A DNA stretch of 64,000 bases, from assembly GCF_007004095.1 (NCBI RefSeq), contig NZ_VHJK01000001.1, positions 1,492,501 through 1,556,500 of the forward strand, given 5' to 3'. Shown in pieces: positions 53,370-61,430 of this stretch (positions are counted from its first letter, which is position 1; the number at the start of each line of letters is the position of its first letter). Position numbers and translations under genes: made by a program. The notes beneath the pieces were generated by a model. It was not told the DNA's origin, searched no databases, and saw only the letters and a list, made by a program, of their open reading frames with translations. Source of the DNA: Erythrobacter insulae (GTDB taxonomy: Bacteria; Pseudomonadota; Alphaproteobacteria; Sphingomonadales; Sphingomonadaceae).

Positions 53370-53924
53370 ATGGGCGAATTAAGAGAACCACTGCGCGAGC
53401 TTATTGATTGCGGCCTGCCGCAAGCTCTTGAAGTCATGGGCGAACGCTGGTCATTCATGATCCTGCGCGCCAGTTTCAACGGGCTGAAGCATTTCGAGGA
53501 ATTCCTCACCGAACTGGGGATCGCGCGGAACATTCTTTCCAACCGTCTGGCCAAACTGGTCGAGCATGGCATTCTTAAACGTGAACCGTGCGCAGATGAT
53601 CGCCGCAAGATCGAATACCGCCTCACGGACAAGGGATTTGATCTGCTTCCTGCCATGGTTGCACTGCGGCAGTGGGGTCAGAAATATGGCGGCGAGTTTG
53701 TAACCGAAGACCCGGTTCTGGTTGACGAGCGGGATCGCTTGCCGGTCGGTCCGGTGTCGATGCTGGCCCATGACGGCCGCATTCTAAGCCATCTTGATCT
53801 ATGGTTGGTAAAGCGCGGTGATCTGGGCAAGCGCGCTGACGGAACTGTGGCAATTGCGGGTAGCGGCCTTGGCACAGGCGATATTGTTGATATCGAAGCG
53901 GCTAAGAAACGGGCTGCCGGGTAA
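53370..53924 (+). CDS. HxlR-family transcriptional regulator
   Basis: 184 residues from the ATG at 53370, with GGAAGGGA upstream; the open frame begins at 53286 but that part has no support. C-G-L-P-Q-A-L-E-V-M-G-E-R-W-S-F-M-I-L-R is the HxlR opening (Cys and G-x-x-W conserved), then F-N-G-L-K-H-F-E-E-F and I-A-R-N-I-L-S-N-R-L-A-K-L-V-E-H-G-I-L form the winged helix. A C-terminal extension of ~70 residues follows. It may sense redox or electrophile stress. It could act on itself and the divergent gene. Confidence 0.9.
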   Translation: MGELREPLRELIDCGLPQALEVMGERWSFMILRASFNGLKHFEEFLTELGIARNILSNRLAKLVEHGILKREPCADDRRKIEYRLTDKGFDLLPAMVALRQWGQKYGGEFVTEDPVLVDERDRLPVGPVSMLAHDGRILSHLDLWLVKRGDLGKRADGTVAIAGSGLGTGDIVDIEAAKKRAAG

Positions 53925-53980
53925 CTTTACTACCGGGCGGCGCTTCCCCGCTATACAATCCACCAAGGGTCAAACCAGCC

Positions 53981-55759
53981 ATGACGGTCGATGACCGCGC
54001 AGACTTGCATTCAATCCTGCGTACGACATTCGGCTTCACCGAATTCCGGGGCAAGCAGGAAGAAGTTATCGATCGCGTAATGGCTGGTCATAACACCTGC
54101 GCATTGATGCCAACCGGCGCGGGCAAATCGCTGTGCTATCAAATTCCTGCGCTGGCCCGGTCAGGCACGGCCATTGTCGTCTCCCCGCTGATCGCGTTGA
54201 TGCATGATCAAATTCGTGCGGCCAATGCGGTCGGCATCCGCGCAGCCTCCATGACATCTGCCGATTCGGATAATGCTGCGACAGCGCAAGCTTTGCTGGC
54301 AGGCGAACTGGACCTGCTTTATGTCGCGCCCGAACGCGCGAACACCGGCGGCTTTCAATCACTTCTGACGCAAACCGACATCTCGCTTTTCGCGATTGAC
54401 GAGGCGCATTGCGTTTCAGAGTGGGGTCACGATTTCAGACCCGATTATCGCCAATTGCGCCCGATGCTCGACCGGTTTGAACATGTCCCACGGCTTGCTC
54501 TGACAGCAACAGCAGACGAGACGACTCGCCGCGATATTGTGCGCCAACTGGGTATTCCCGATGAAGGGTTGATCGTAGCCGGATTTGACCGTCCCAACAT
54601 CCGGTACGCAATCAGCGCGCGCGGGAATACGGGAAAACAGATCACTGATTTTGTGACGCGGAACCCCGGCGCCGGGATCGTTTACGCCACGAGCCGCGCC
54701 GCCACGGAAAAACTCGCTGCGACTATCGCTGACACGGGCCGGCAAGCGGGCTTTTACCACGCAGGATTGCCACCTGAGCAGCGGGCCGCTGTTCAGGCCG
54801 AATTTGTCCGTTCAGACGATATGGTCATGGTTGCGACAATCGCGTTCGGCATGGGCATTGATAAACCTGATGTGCGCTTTGTCATCCATGCGGGACTGCC
54901 AAAATCCATCGAGGCTTATTATCAGGAAACAGGCCGGGCCGGCCGCGATGGCGATCCTGCGGAAGCCCAGATGTTCTGGAGCGCCAATGATTTCGCCAAG
55001 GCCCGCCAGCGCCTTGACGAAGTAGAGCCCGAACGCCTGCCCAGCGAACAGGCGCGCTTGAACGCATTGGCGGGATTGGTCGAGGCACCCACCTGCAGGC
55101 GGGCCATTTTGTTGCGGCATTTTGGCGAACAACCCGATGCAGCCTGCGGAGCGTGCGACAATTGCGAAAATCCGCCGCAAGTGATCGATGTGACAGAGAC
55201 CGCTCGAAAATTGCTTTCTGCGGTGTATCGCACCGGTCAAAGTTACGGACTTGGCCACATTGAAAAGGTTCTGCTTGGCCGCGGCGATGACCGCGTCAGC
55301 CAGCGCGGCCATGATCAGCTTTCGGTGTTTGGCATTCTGGGCGAGGAAGAGGCTCCTATGTTGCGCCCGGTCATGCGCAATCTGATGGCGCATGAAATGC
55401 TGATCACTACCGATCATGGCGGTATGGCACTCGGCCCGGCAGCGCGCGAGGTGCTGCGTGATGAACGCGCTGTCCTCATCGCGGAGCCTCCGCAGAAAGC
55501 GCGGCGTGGGCGCAAGACGAACGTTGCCAATCCGGTCGGCAATCCTTTGTTTGAAGCACTCAGGGCCAAACGCAAGGAGCTAGCCAGCGAACGCGGCATC
55601 CCGGCCTACATCATATTTCACGATAGCGTGCTGCGCGCGATGGCCCATGAATGTCCGACTACCATGGACGCGCTTGGATCGATCCAAGGCGTGGGCGCAC
55701 GTAAGCTGGAAACGTATGGCGAGGATTTTTGCGCCGTTGTGCGCGAATTTGAACGCTGA
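53981..55759 (+). CDS. recQ: ATP-dependent DNA helicase RecQ
   Basis: 592 residues. F-G-F-T-E-F-R-G-K-Q-E-E-V-I is motif 0, M-P-T-G-A-G-K-S-L-C-Y-Q-I-P is motif I, A-I-D-E-A-H-C-V-S-E-W-G-H-D-F is motif II with the aromatic loop, and Q-E-T-G-R-A-G-R-D-G is motif VI. The zinc site (C-R-R-A-I-L-L ... C-G-A-C-D-N-C), winged helix and a C-terminal HRDC domain complete it. It acts in recombination repair and fork restart. Ends directly against the converging TonB-like gene. Confidence 0.96.
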   Translation: MTVDDRADLHSILRTTFGFTEFRGKQEEVIDRVMAGHNTCALMPTGAGKSLCYQIPALARSGTAIVVSPLIALMHDQIRAANAVGIRAASMTSADSDNAATAQALLAGELDLLYVAPERANTGGFQSLLTQTDISLFAIDEAHCVSEWGHDFRPDYRQLRPMLDRFEHVPRLALTATADETTRRDIVRQLGIPDEGLIVAGFDRPNIRYAISARGNTGKQITDFVTRNPGAGIVYATSRAATEKLAATIADTGRQAGFYHAGLPPEQRAAVQAEFVRSDDMVMVATIAFGMGIDKPDVRFVIHAGLPKSIEAYYQETGRAGRDGDPAEAQMFWSANDFAKARQRLDEVEPERLPSEQARLNALAGLVEAPTCRRAILLRHFGEQPDAACGACDNCENPPQVIDVTETARKLLSAVYRTGQSYGLGHIEKVLLGRGDDRVSQRGHDQLSVFGILGEEEAPMLRPVMRNLMAHEMLITTDHGGMALGPAAREVLRDERAVLIAEPPQKARRGRKTNVANPVGNPLFEALRAKRKELASERGIPAYIIFHDSVLRAMAHECPTTMDALGSIQGVGARKLETYGEDFCAVVREFER

Positions 55760-56620
55760 TCAGCGCCGGGCGTTGTTCGTGTAATCAATTCTTATCCGAA
55801 CCCACGATCCAACCTGGGACCGCCCGCCGATCAGGGCGGGCCTGACGCGGAATTGCCAGGCCGCGGCGAGCACCGCACGGCCAATCTGCGATCCTTGCGG
55901 ACTTTCGCCGATCAGTTCGCAATCATCGACATAGAAATCGGGCACAGTCCGACACGCGATCAGCGCGGTACTCGGGTTTGACGCCGTTGACAGATACCCT
56001 TGAAGTTCCTGCCGGGTGGGTTCGCGGTACCAGCGCGCAGCGTAAAGCGGTTCGCCATTGGGCGCGGTGCCGACCCGCTGGCTGTCGCTGCTGCGCGAAT
56101 TTGATCCTGTATTGGGCGGCCCATACGTGCGCGAGGGGGCGGCAACCGGAGGGGCTGTTTGCGGCGGTGCAGAGGTCGGCGCAGGAGCCGGTGCAGGCGG
56201 AGCTGCGGGCTGGGTGTTGATGTTGAGCGGATTGGGAACAGGCAAAGGCGGTTCCGGCAATGGTGCCGGTTGGGGTGGCGGGGGCGGCGTAACTGGCTGA
56301 ACCTGTTGCGGCTGCGGTTGCGTCTGGGCAGGCTCAGGGGCATCCTGCTGTGTCTCTGGTTCGGATGCTTCGGCAGAAAAATCTGATGCTTTAAACGTCG
56401 TAACCGTCTCGGCCATGTCGGTTTCTTCGCGCCAGGTCCAACCGATCATAAACAAAAGCAGAATGAGCAGAGCCTCTAGCCCTAATGCGATAGCAAGGCT
56501 GAGTGCGCGCGAGCCGGTTTTCCCCTCAAGGATGCGGCCCAGCCAGCCCGGTTGCTCGATCGCACCGCCGGGGCCGGCTCCATCATTTCGAGCCATCGGG
56601 TCAGTCATCTGGTCGGCCAT
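55760..56620 (-). CDS. TonB-like protein with proline-rich spacer
   Basis: About 286 residues from the ATG at 56620; earlier and later ATGs are possible. One membrane helix (~40-62) is followed by a Pro/Gln/Ala-rich spacer (~85-175) and a C-terminal domain (V-G-T-A-P-N-G-E-P-L ... I-G-R-A-V-L-A-A-A-W-Q-F-R-V-R-P-A-L-I-G-G) that resembles a TonB C-terminal fold. No exbB/exbD genes are adjacent. It could be an energy transducer or a cell-envelope protein of similar build. Confidence 0.6.
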   Translation of the reverse strand: MADQMTDPMARNDGAGPGGAIEQPGWLGRILEGKTGSRALSLAIALGLEALLILLLFMIGWTWREETDMAETVTTFKASDFSAEASEPETQQDAPEPAQTQPQPQQVQPVTPPPPPQPAPLPEPPLPVPNPLNINTQPAAPPAPAPAPTSAPPQTAPPVAAPSRTYGPPNTGSNSRSSDSQRVGTAPNGEPLYAARWYREPTRQELQGYLSTASNPSTALIACRTVPDFYVDDCELIGESPQGSQIGRAVLAAAWQFRVRPALIGGRSQVGSWVRIRIDYTNNARR

Positions 56621-56713
56621 GGATTTTTCGGTGACCCTGATTGGAAAGCTAAGACCAAAGGTGGATACGGCCATGCGTGTATATTTGTGAATGCGCGATT
56701 AGGCGCAGCACCA

Positions 56714-57436
56714 TCAATCAGATCGCTGGGCGTTTTCAAGCAAGCTTTCTGTGCGGTTGTCAGTGGAAATCGCATCATCAGGTGGACGATAACTCGCCCC
56801 GATTTTGCGCGCGAGATCACGGGTGAGTAATGCGTTCAGACCATTGCCAAGATTTGGATGTCGCTCGCTGAGTTTGCGTAGGGCTGCGCTGTCCCACTCC
56901 ACAAAACGCACGCCTTTAGGAGCGATGGTGGTTGCCGTAGTCTTACGTTTCAAAACAAACGCAACTTCTCCCACGAAATTGCCCTCCGGCAGTCGAAAAC
57001 GCTGTTCGCGCTTTTCTACCATGATGATCCCTTCAAAGATGAAGAAGAGCGAACCCGATGGCTCCTGTTCCCGCGTTAAAATAACCCCGTCTTCTTCGGC
57101 TGAAAGGCGCCACTTTGCCAGTTTTGCGATCCTGCGAAACTGGCCGGGGGTAAGGGTTTCAAACGCTTCGAATAGAGCTTTTTCATCCTCGCTCATGCGA
57201 AACCGTGTCCGCTCAAGCGTGATCTGCACCAGCACAACGATATTGATAACCACCATGAGCGCGCTTGTGATGATCGCATCCCAAAGCGGGGGGTCGGCCG
57301 CCAGATAATAATAGGCGATGTAGATGAAGGTCGACACGATGATGAGAACCCGCAGCTTTAGCTCATCACGGATCGCGTATGCGATCAACAGCAATGCGGC
57401 TCCGATGTGGATTAACCAGGATGGATCAAACGGCAT
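56714..57436 (-). CDS. Popeye-like membrane protein with cyclic-nucleotide-binding fold
   Basis: About 240 residues. Three membrane helices in the first ~80 residues are followed by a cNMP-binding-like domain (F-E-A-F-E-T-L-T-P-G-Q-F-R-R-I ... I-L-T-R-E-Q-E-P-S-G-S-L-F-F-I-F-E-G ... G-N-F-V-G-E-V-A-F-V-L ... T-T-A-T-T-I). The layout matches bacterial Popeye-domain-like proteins. The F-V-G-E part resembles the phosphate-binding cassette of CAP, but the expected Arg/Ser positions are weak, so ligand binding is uncertain. ATG 57436 is preferred; 57454 is possible. Confidence 0.68.
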   Translation of the reverse strand: MPFDPSWLIHIGAALLLIAYAIRDELKLRVLIIVSTFIYIAYYYLAADPPLWDAIITSALMVVINIVVLVQITLERTRFRMSEDEKALFEAFETLTPGQFRRIAKLAKWRLSAEEDGVILTREQEPSGSLFFIFEGIIMVEKREQRFRLPEGNFVGEVAFVLKRKTTATTIAPKGVRFVEWDSAALRKLSERHPNLGNGLNALLTRDLARKIGASYRPPDDAISTDNRTESLLENAQRSD

Positions 57437-57556
57437 AGAACGATGGGCTTTCATAGCGGCTGGCTGCCGCGATCCTATTGCTGCCCCTTACGCCAGCACA
57501 GGGGCAATATCCAGCCTTTCGGACAACAGCATTCGACGCTGAAATGGCCGCTGCTT

Positions 57557-59053
57557 TCAGCCGCGTCCCACGGTCTGTCTGTATGATAGCGCCTCTGCAA
57601 TATGTGCTCGCGCGATGCTTTGGGTGCCTGCCAGATCTGCGATAGTCCGGGCGACACGCAGCATCCGGGTATAACTGCGCGCGGAAAGCCGCAGTTTTTC
57701 TGCCGCCTGCATCAACAACGCTCGGCCGGCTTCGTCGGGTGCGGCAAAGCGTTCCAATCGCTCTCCATCCAGTTCCGCGTTGGAACGTACACCGCGCTCG
57801 CTGCACCGCGAACGCGCCGCGGCGACGCGGTTTGCGACAGCATGGCTCCCTTCGGCGGCGGGAGGCAGGCCCAGATCTGCCGCACTGACGGCGGCGACTT
57901 CGACATGCAGGTCAATCCGGTCCAGCAGCGGACCGGAAAGCCGCGCCTGATACTCGCTGGCGCAGCGCGGGCCTCTGGCGCAAACGTGTCCCGGTTCACC
58001 GGCATGACCGCAGCGGCACGGATTCATCGCCGCAATCAACTGTACCCGAGCCGGAAAGCTGACATGGGCATTGGCCCGCGCAACATCGACCTTCCCCGTT
58101 TCCAAAGGCTGGCGCAGGGAATCAAGCACTGACCTTTGAAACTCCGGCAGTTCGTCAAGAAACAAGACCCCCAGATGTGCGAGGCTCACTTCGCCGGGCC
58201 TTACTTTCAGGCCGCCCCCGGTTAACGCCGCCATGCTGGCCGAATGATGCGGCGCACGAAAGGGGCGGGCGCGGCTGATGCGGCCTGCATCGAGCATCCC
58301 GGCCACCGATTGCACCATCGACACTTCAAGCGCCTCGGACGGAGTAAGCTCTGGCAAAATTCCCGGGAGGCATGAGGCAAGCAGGCTTTTCCCCGATCCC
58401 GGCGGGCCGACCATCAGCAAATTGTGTCCGCCTGCTGCGGCGATTTCCAGCGCGCGTTTGGCCGTCTCCTGACCCTTTACCTGTTTCAGATCAGTGACCG
58501 GCGGCATGGCTGCAATCTCGCCGCGCGCGGGCTCTTCCAGAACTTGCGTGCCTTTCAGGTGCGCCAGCAAAGCGGAAAGATCGCGCGGCGCAAGAACAGG
58601 CACGCCGCTCGCCCATTTGGCTTCGGCGCCCTGTTCTGCAGGACAGATCAGACCGGCTTCAATCTCGCTTGCGTGGAGCGCCGCGATCAAGACGCCGGGG
58701 CTCGCCACGATCCGACCGTCGAGCGATAATTCGCCTACCGCGATCCAGTCACCCAGCTGCTCGGTATCGGTAACGCCCATCGCCGCCAACAAAGCCAGCG
58801 CAATCGGCAGATCATAATGCGACCCGTCTTTCGGCAGGTCGGCAGGCGACATGTTGATGGTGATGCGTTTGGGCGGCAGCGCGAGGCCCATTGCAGAGAG
58901 GGCCGCTTGCACGCGTTCGCGGCTTTCGCTTACGGCTTTGTCCGGCAAACCCACTATCGAAAAACGGGGCAGGCCAGAGGCGACTTGGCATTGCACTTCT
59001 ACGCGCCGGGCCTCGAGTCCGAGATAAGCAACCGTGCGCACCAATGCGACCAT
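57557..59053 (-). CDS. comM: Mg-chelatase-like AAA+ ATPase ComM/YifB
   Basis: 498 residues. V-E-C/V-Q-C-Q-V-A-S-G-L-P-R-F-S-I-V-G-L-P-D-K-A-V is the ComM N-terminus, with V-K-G-Q-E-T-A-K-R-A-L-E-I-A-A-A-G-G-H-N-L-L-M-V-G-P-P-G-S-G-K-S holding Walker A, F-L-D-E-L-P-E-F Walker B, and a C-terminal cap with cysteines (C-R-C-G-H, C-A-R-G). It promotes branch migration during natural transformation. A 10-bp inverted repeat lies in its upstream region. Confidence 0.94.
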   Translation of the reverse strand: MVALVRTVAYLGLEARRVEVQCQVASGLPRFSIVGLPDKAVSESRERVQAALSAMGLALPPKRITINMSPADLPKDGSHYDLPIALALLAAMGVTDTEQLGDWIAVGELSLDGRIVASPGVLIAALHASEIEAGLICPAEQGAEAKWASGVPVLAPRDLSALLAHLKGTQVLEEPARGEIAAMPPVTDLKQVKGQETAKRALEIAAAGGHNLLMVGPPGSGKSLLASCLPGILPELTPSEALEVSMVQSVAGMLDAGRISRARPFRAPHHSASMAALTGGGLKVRPGEVSLAHLGVLFLDELPEFQRSVLDSLRQPLETGKVDVARANAHVSFPARVQLIAAMNPCRCGHAGEPGHVCARGPRCASEYQARLSGPLLDRIDLHVEVAAVSAADLGLPPAAEGSHAVANRVAAARSRCSERGVRSNAELDGERLERFAAPDEAGRALLMQAAEKLRLSARSYTRMLRVARTIADLAGTQSIARAHIAEALSYRQTVGRG

Positions 59054-59099
59054 CGAACATTTCCCCCGCAGCAGGCACGCCGCTTACAAATTTATACGC

Positions 59100-59131
59100 G
59101 AATAGGGGGAAATCCCGATTGCCCCCTATTC
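59100..59131. repeat. Inverted repeat between comM and the ClpP-like gene
   Basis: GAATAGGGGG (59100-59109) and CCCCCTATTC (59122-59131) are perfect complements around a 12-base spacer. There is no T run after either arm, so a terminator is unlikely. It lies 47 bases before the comM start and could be a regulator site or leader hairpin. Confidence 0.45.
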
Positions 59132-59280
59132 TGCGCGAGGCCGCAGAAAAATGCCCCTCAGAGAGGCCAATTGTGCAAGGTTAATAGCGCCTTGTCGAGC
59201 GCATAGGTCCAACTACTAAAGAAAATCGCAAGCATAAACCTTGGCACTTTTTCAAGTGATGGAAACCTATTCCGGACGGC

Positions 59281-60351
59281 ATGAGAAAACTCGCCGCCCT
59301 GATTGCCTTGTTCCAGATGCTGTTATTGCCCGCCGCTGTTGTGGCTCAGGGTAACAGCGTGCAATCAAACGATGGCGCCGGATATGTCAGCGCGCGCACT
59401 GTTTCGACGATCAGTTGGACAGAAGAATGGGATCCGGTTGCTGAACGCTGGGTTCGCGTTGCCGATCGCGGAGGCCGCGCCTTAGAACCAGTAACCACCG
59501 TCACGACGAACATTGTAAATGGCAAAGTCGTATCGGAGACGGTGCAAACGGTGCCTGCCAATGCGGCTGCGCGATATGCGGTGCCGATGCGCGCTCAGCC
59601 GCAAGCGCAAGCGATCGCTCACTATGGTCCATTCCGTGTCATTGGGAACAAACGTGCGGCGATTATCGGAACAACCGGTCCGGACGCTCCGGCCCAGTTT
59701 GATGCGATGCTGCGCGATTTTCCGCGGATCTCGGTGCTTGAGATGGTCGATGCAGGCGGGACGAGCCACGATATTGCCAACCTCGAATTGGGCCGCCGCA
59801 TCCGCGCTGCGGGATTAAATACGCATGTGCCCGAAGGCGGCTCGGCTCGGTCAGGCGGGGTAGAGCTGTTTCTGGCGGGCCAAAACCGCACGATGGCGCC
59901 CGGCGCGCAGTTCGCAGTTCATTCATGGCTCGATAATTATGGCCGCCAGCCAGATGATTTTGCACCCGATGCGCCGGAAAATCGCCTGTATCTCGACTAT
60001 TATATCGAAATGGGAATGAGCGAGAGCCGCGCACGCGAATTCTACGCCATGACCAATTCCGTGCCGCACTCAGAGGCGCTGTGGCTGCGTGCGGATGATA
60101 TGCAGCCGTGGATCGCGGCGAACCGCGCCCGGCGCATCGCCAATACGCCTGCTGCGCGCCCCGTTCTGCAGCTTTTGATGAATGTGCCAGCATTACCGCA
60201 AATGCCGATCACGCCAGTTCCGGCGACCCCAATGCCGATCACACCGGCATCGGAAACCATCGCAACCAATGCCAAGCCCATGATTGACTATAGTGATGTG
60301 ACCCGGTTTACCTTCGCTGATGCGACACTTTTGCATGTCGCTGCGTCGTGA
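59281..60351 (+). CDS. ClpP-like periplasmic protein (COG3904 type)
   Basis: 356 residues. A signal peptide ends at about residue 22 (V-V-A-Q-G). The central part, D-A-G-G-T-S-H-D-I-A-N-L-E-L-G-R-R-I-R-A-A-G-L-N-T-H-V-P-E-G-G-S-A-R-S-G-G-V-E-L-F-L-A-G, then G-A-Q-F-A-V-H-S-W, follows the crotonase/ClpP fold of COG3904, with a possible Ser in S-A-R-S-G and His in V-H-S-W. The usual C-A-S-A-C is replaced, so activity is uncertain. A Pro-rich, M-P-I-T-P-repeat tail follows. Terminator at 60400. Confidence 0.65.
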   Translation: MRKLAALIALFQMLLLPAAVVAQGNSVQSNDGAGYVSARTVSTISWTEEWDPVAERWVRVADRGGRALEPVTTVTTNIVNGKVVSETVQTVPANAAARYAVPMRAQPQAQAIAHYGPFRVIGNKRAAIIGTTGPDAPAQFDAMLRDFPRISVLEMVDAGGTSHDIANLELGRRIRAAGLNTHVPEGGSARSGGVELFLAGQNRTMAPGAQFAVHSWLDNYGRQPDDFAPDAPENRLYLDYYIEMGMSESRAREFYAMTNSVPHSEALWLRADDMQPWIAANRARRIANTPAARPVLQLLMNVPALPQMPITPVPATPMPITPASETIATNAKPMIDYSDVTRFTFADATLLHVAAS

Positions 60352-60399
60352 GATCGCTTGACTCAAACACAGGGGCATCATAATAGCGCGCGCCTGACC

Positions 60400-60428
60400 C
60401 GGCTGCCTTTTGGGGTGGCCGCTTTTTA
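60400..60428 (+). terminator. Rho-independent terminator after the ClpP-like gene
   Basis: CGGCTGCC (60400-60407) pairs with GGTGGCCG (60414-60421), including two G-T wobbles, around a 6-base loop, followed by C-T5-A-T-T. It separates this gene from rpmH. Confidence 0.75.
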
Positions 60429-60493
60429 TTGGTGAGTGCCCGGCGAGGCTTAATTCGCAAGGCAGCTTACCTTATTAATTTATCGAGGACGAT

Positions 60494-60628
60494 ATGAAGC
60501 GGACTTTTCAGCCCAGCAATCTCGTGCGTGCCCGTCGGCACGGTTTCTTTGCACGCAAGGCAACTCCGGGTGGCCGCAAGGTAATCCGTGCGCGTCGCAA
60601 GCGCGGTCGTAAAAGCCTTTCGGCGTAA
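60494..60628 (+). CDS. rpmH: 50S ribosomal protein L34
   Basis: 44 residues, too short for routine gene calling: [34 protein letters not shown] and K-R-G-R-K-S-L-S-A. This is a textbook L34 (usual length 44-46). GAGGA lies just upstream of the ATG. It heads the conserved rpmH-rnpA-yidD-yidC block. Several hairpins fill the 148-base gap to rnpA. Confidence 0.98.
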   Translation: MKRTFQPSNLVRARRHGFFARKATPGGRKVIRARRKRGRKSLSA

Positions 60629-60713
60629 TTTTCTGGCGCCTTTTGGCGCTGGACACGGGCTATCTGGCCCGTTTGGCTCCGCCGCAAATGCGGTGACGGG
60701 CAGTCGCCCATTG

Positions 60714-60738
60714 CGGGCTCCCTTGTGGGAGCCCGTTT
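60714..60738 (+). terminator. Strong hairpin between rpmH and rnpA
   Basis: CGGGCTCCC (60714-60722) and GGGAGCCCG (60727-60735) form a perfect 9-bp stem with a TTGT loop, followed by TTTGCGTTTC. It lies 38 bases before the rnpA start. Probably partial termination, giving much more rpmH than rnpA mRNA. Confidence 0.65.
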
Positions 60739-60776
60739 GCGTTTCTGCTTTCCGGGTTTGGCCGCTAGTTTAGCTT

Positions 60777-61166
60777 ATGATGCTGCACATTCTCACCAAA
60801 AGATCCGATTTCCTGTCCGCGAACAAAGGCCTGCGTAATGCGCGGGCCGGTTTCGTGCTGCTTACCCGACCCAATGATGGGAAGGGTATGCGATTCGGCA
60901 TCACCGTCACCAAAAAGATTGGCAATGCCGTGATCCGCAACCGGATGAAGCGCCGTTTTCGCGAGCTGATCAAAGAGGCTTTGCCGCAAAGCGGTTTGGC
61001 CGATCACGATCACGTTCTGATCGGCCGCGCAGGCGGAGTTGAGCGCGATTATCACACTATGGCTCAGGAGCTGGACAAGGCTCTTAGCCGGGCGCGAGAG
61101 GGCCGTTCCGATCCCCCACGGGGCCGCAGACCGCGCCGTGGGAATAGAAAAACGGGCTCTGCATGA
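60777..61166 (+). CDS. rnpA: Ribonuclease P protein component
   Basis: 129 residues. L-T-K-R-S-D-F-L is the N-terminal signature, [24 protein letters not shown] is the conserved R-N-R-x-K-R-R RNA-binding block. It binds the RNase P RNA for 5' maturation of tRNAs. A long basic C-terminal tail is present. Its stop overlaps the yidD start (ATGA). Confidence 0.96.
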   Translation: MMLHILTKRSDFLSANKGLRNARAGFVLLTRPNDGKGMRFGITVTKKIGNAVIRNRMKRRFRELIKEALPQSGLADHDHVLIGRAGGVERDYHTMAQELDKALSRAREGRSDPPRGRRPRRGNRKTGSA

Positions 61167-61372
61167 AGTATGTTTTCATCTTTATCGCGCGGCTCTGGCA
61201 ACTGGGTCCGTCGGTCATTTTGCCTCCGACGTGTCGCTATGTCCCATCATGCAGCCAGTACGCGATTGAGGCTCTTACGAAATATGGTGCGCTCAAGGGT
61301 GGATGGCTGGCATTAAAACGGCTAGGGCGCTGCCATCCATGGGGTGGTCACGGGCACGATCCGGTCCCCTAG
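61163..61372 (+). CDS. yidD: Membrane protein insertion efficiency factor YidD
   Basis: 69 residues. [29 protein letters not shown] and [13 protein letters not shown] are the family signature with three conserved Cys. The amphipathic N-terminal helix would bind the inner membrane. It helps YidC insert proteins. Start overlaps the rnpA stop (ATGA). Normal length. Confidence 0.95.
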   Translation: MKYVFIFIARLWQLGPSVILPPTCRYVPSCSQYAIEALTKYGALKGGWLALKRLGRCHPWGGHGHDPVP

Positions 61373-61380
61373 TAATAGAC

Positions 61381-61404
61381 AGTGTACTATCCATATAATA
61401 CACT
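61381..61404. promoter_or_regulatory. Inverted repeat between yidD and yidC
   Basis: AGTGTA-C-TAT and ATA-A-TACACT (61381-61390 and 61395-61404) pair at 9 of 10 positions around CCAT. It lies 27 bases before the yidC start, so an operator or an mRNA stem that affects yidC translation is possible. Confidence 0.35.
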
Positions 61405-61430
61405 AATTGAAGAATTGACGGGATTTCACT

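Noticed and set aside
60352-60493. Possible replication origin near rpmH
   Set aside because: The rpmH region is linked to oriC in some bacteria, but no dnaA gene and no cluster of DnaA boxes is seen here; the sequence is a terminator and a promoter gap.
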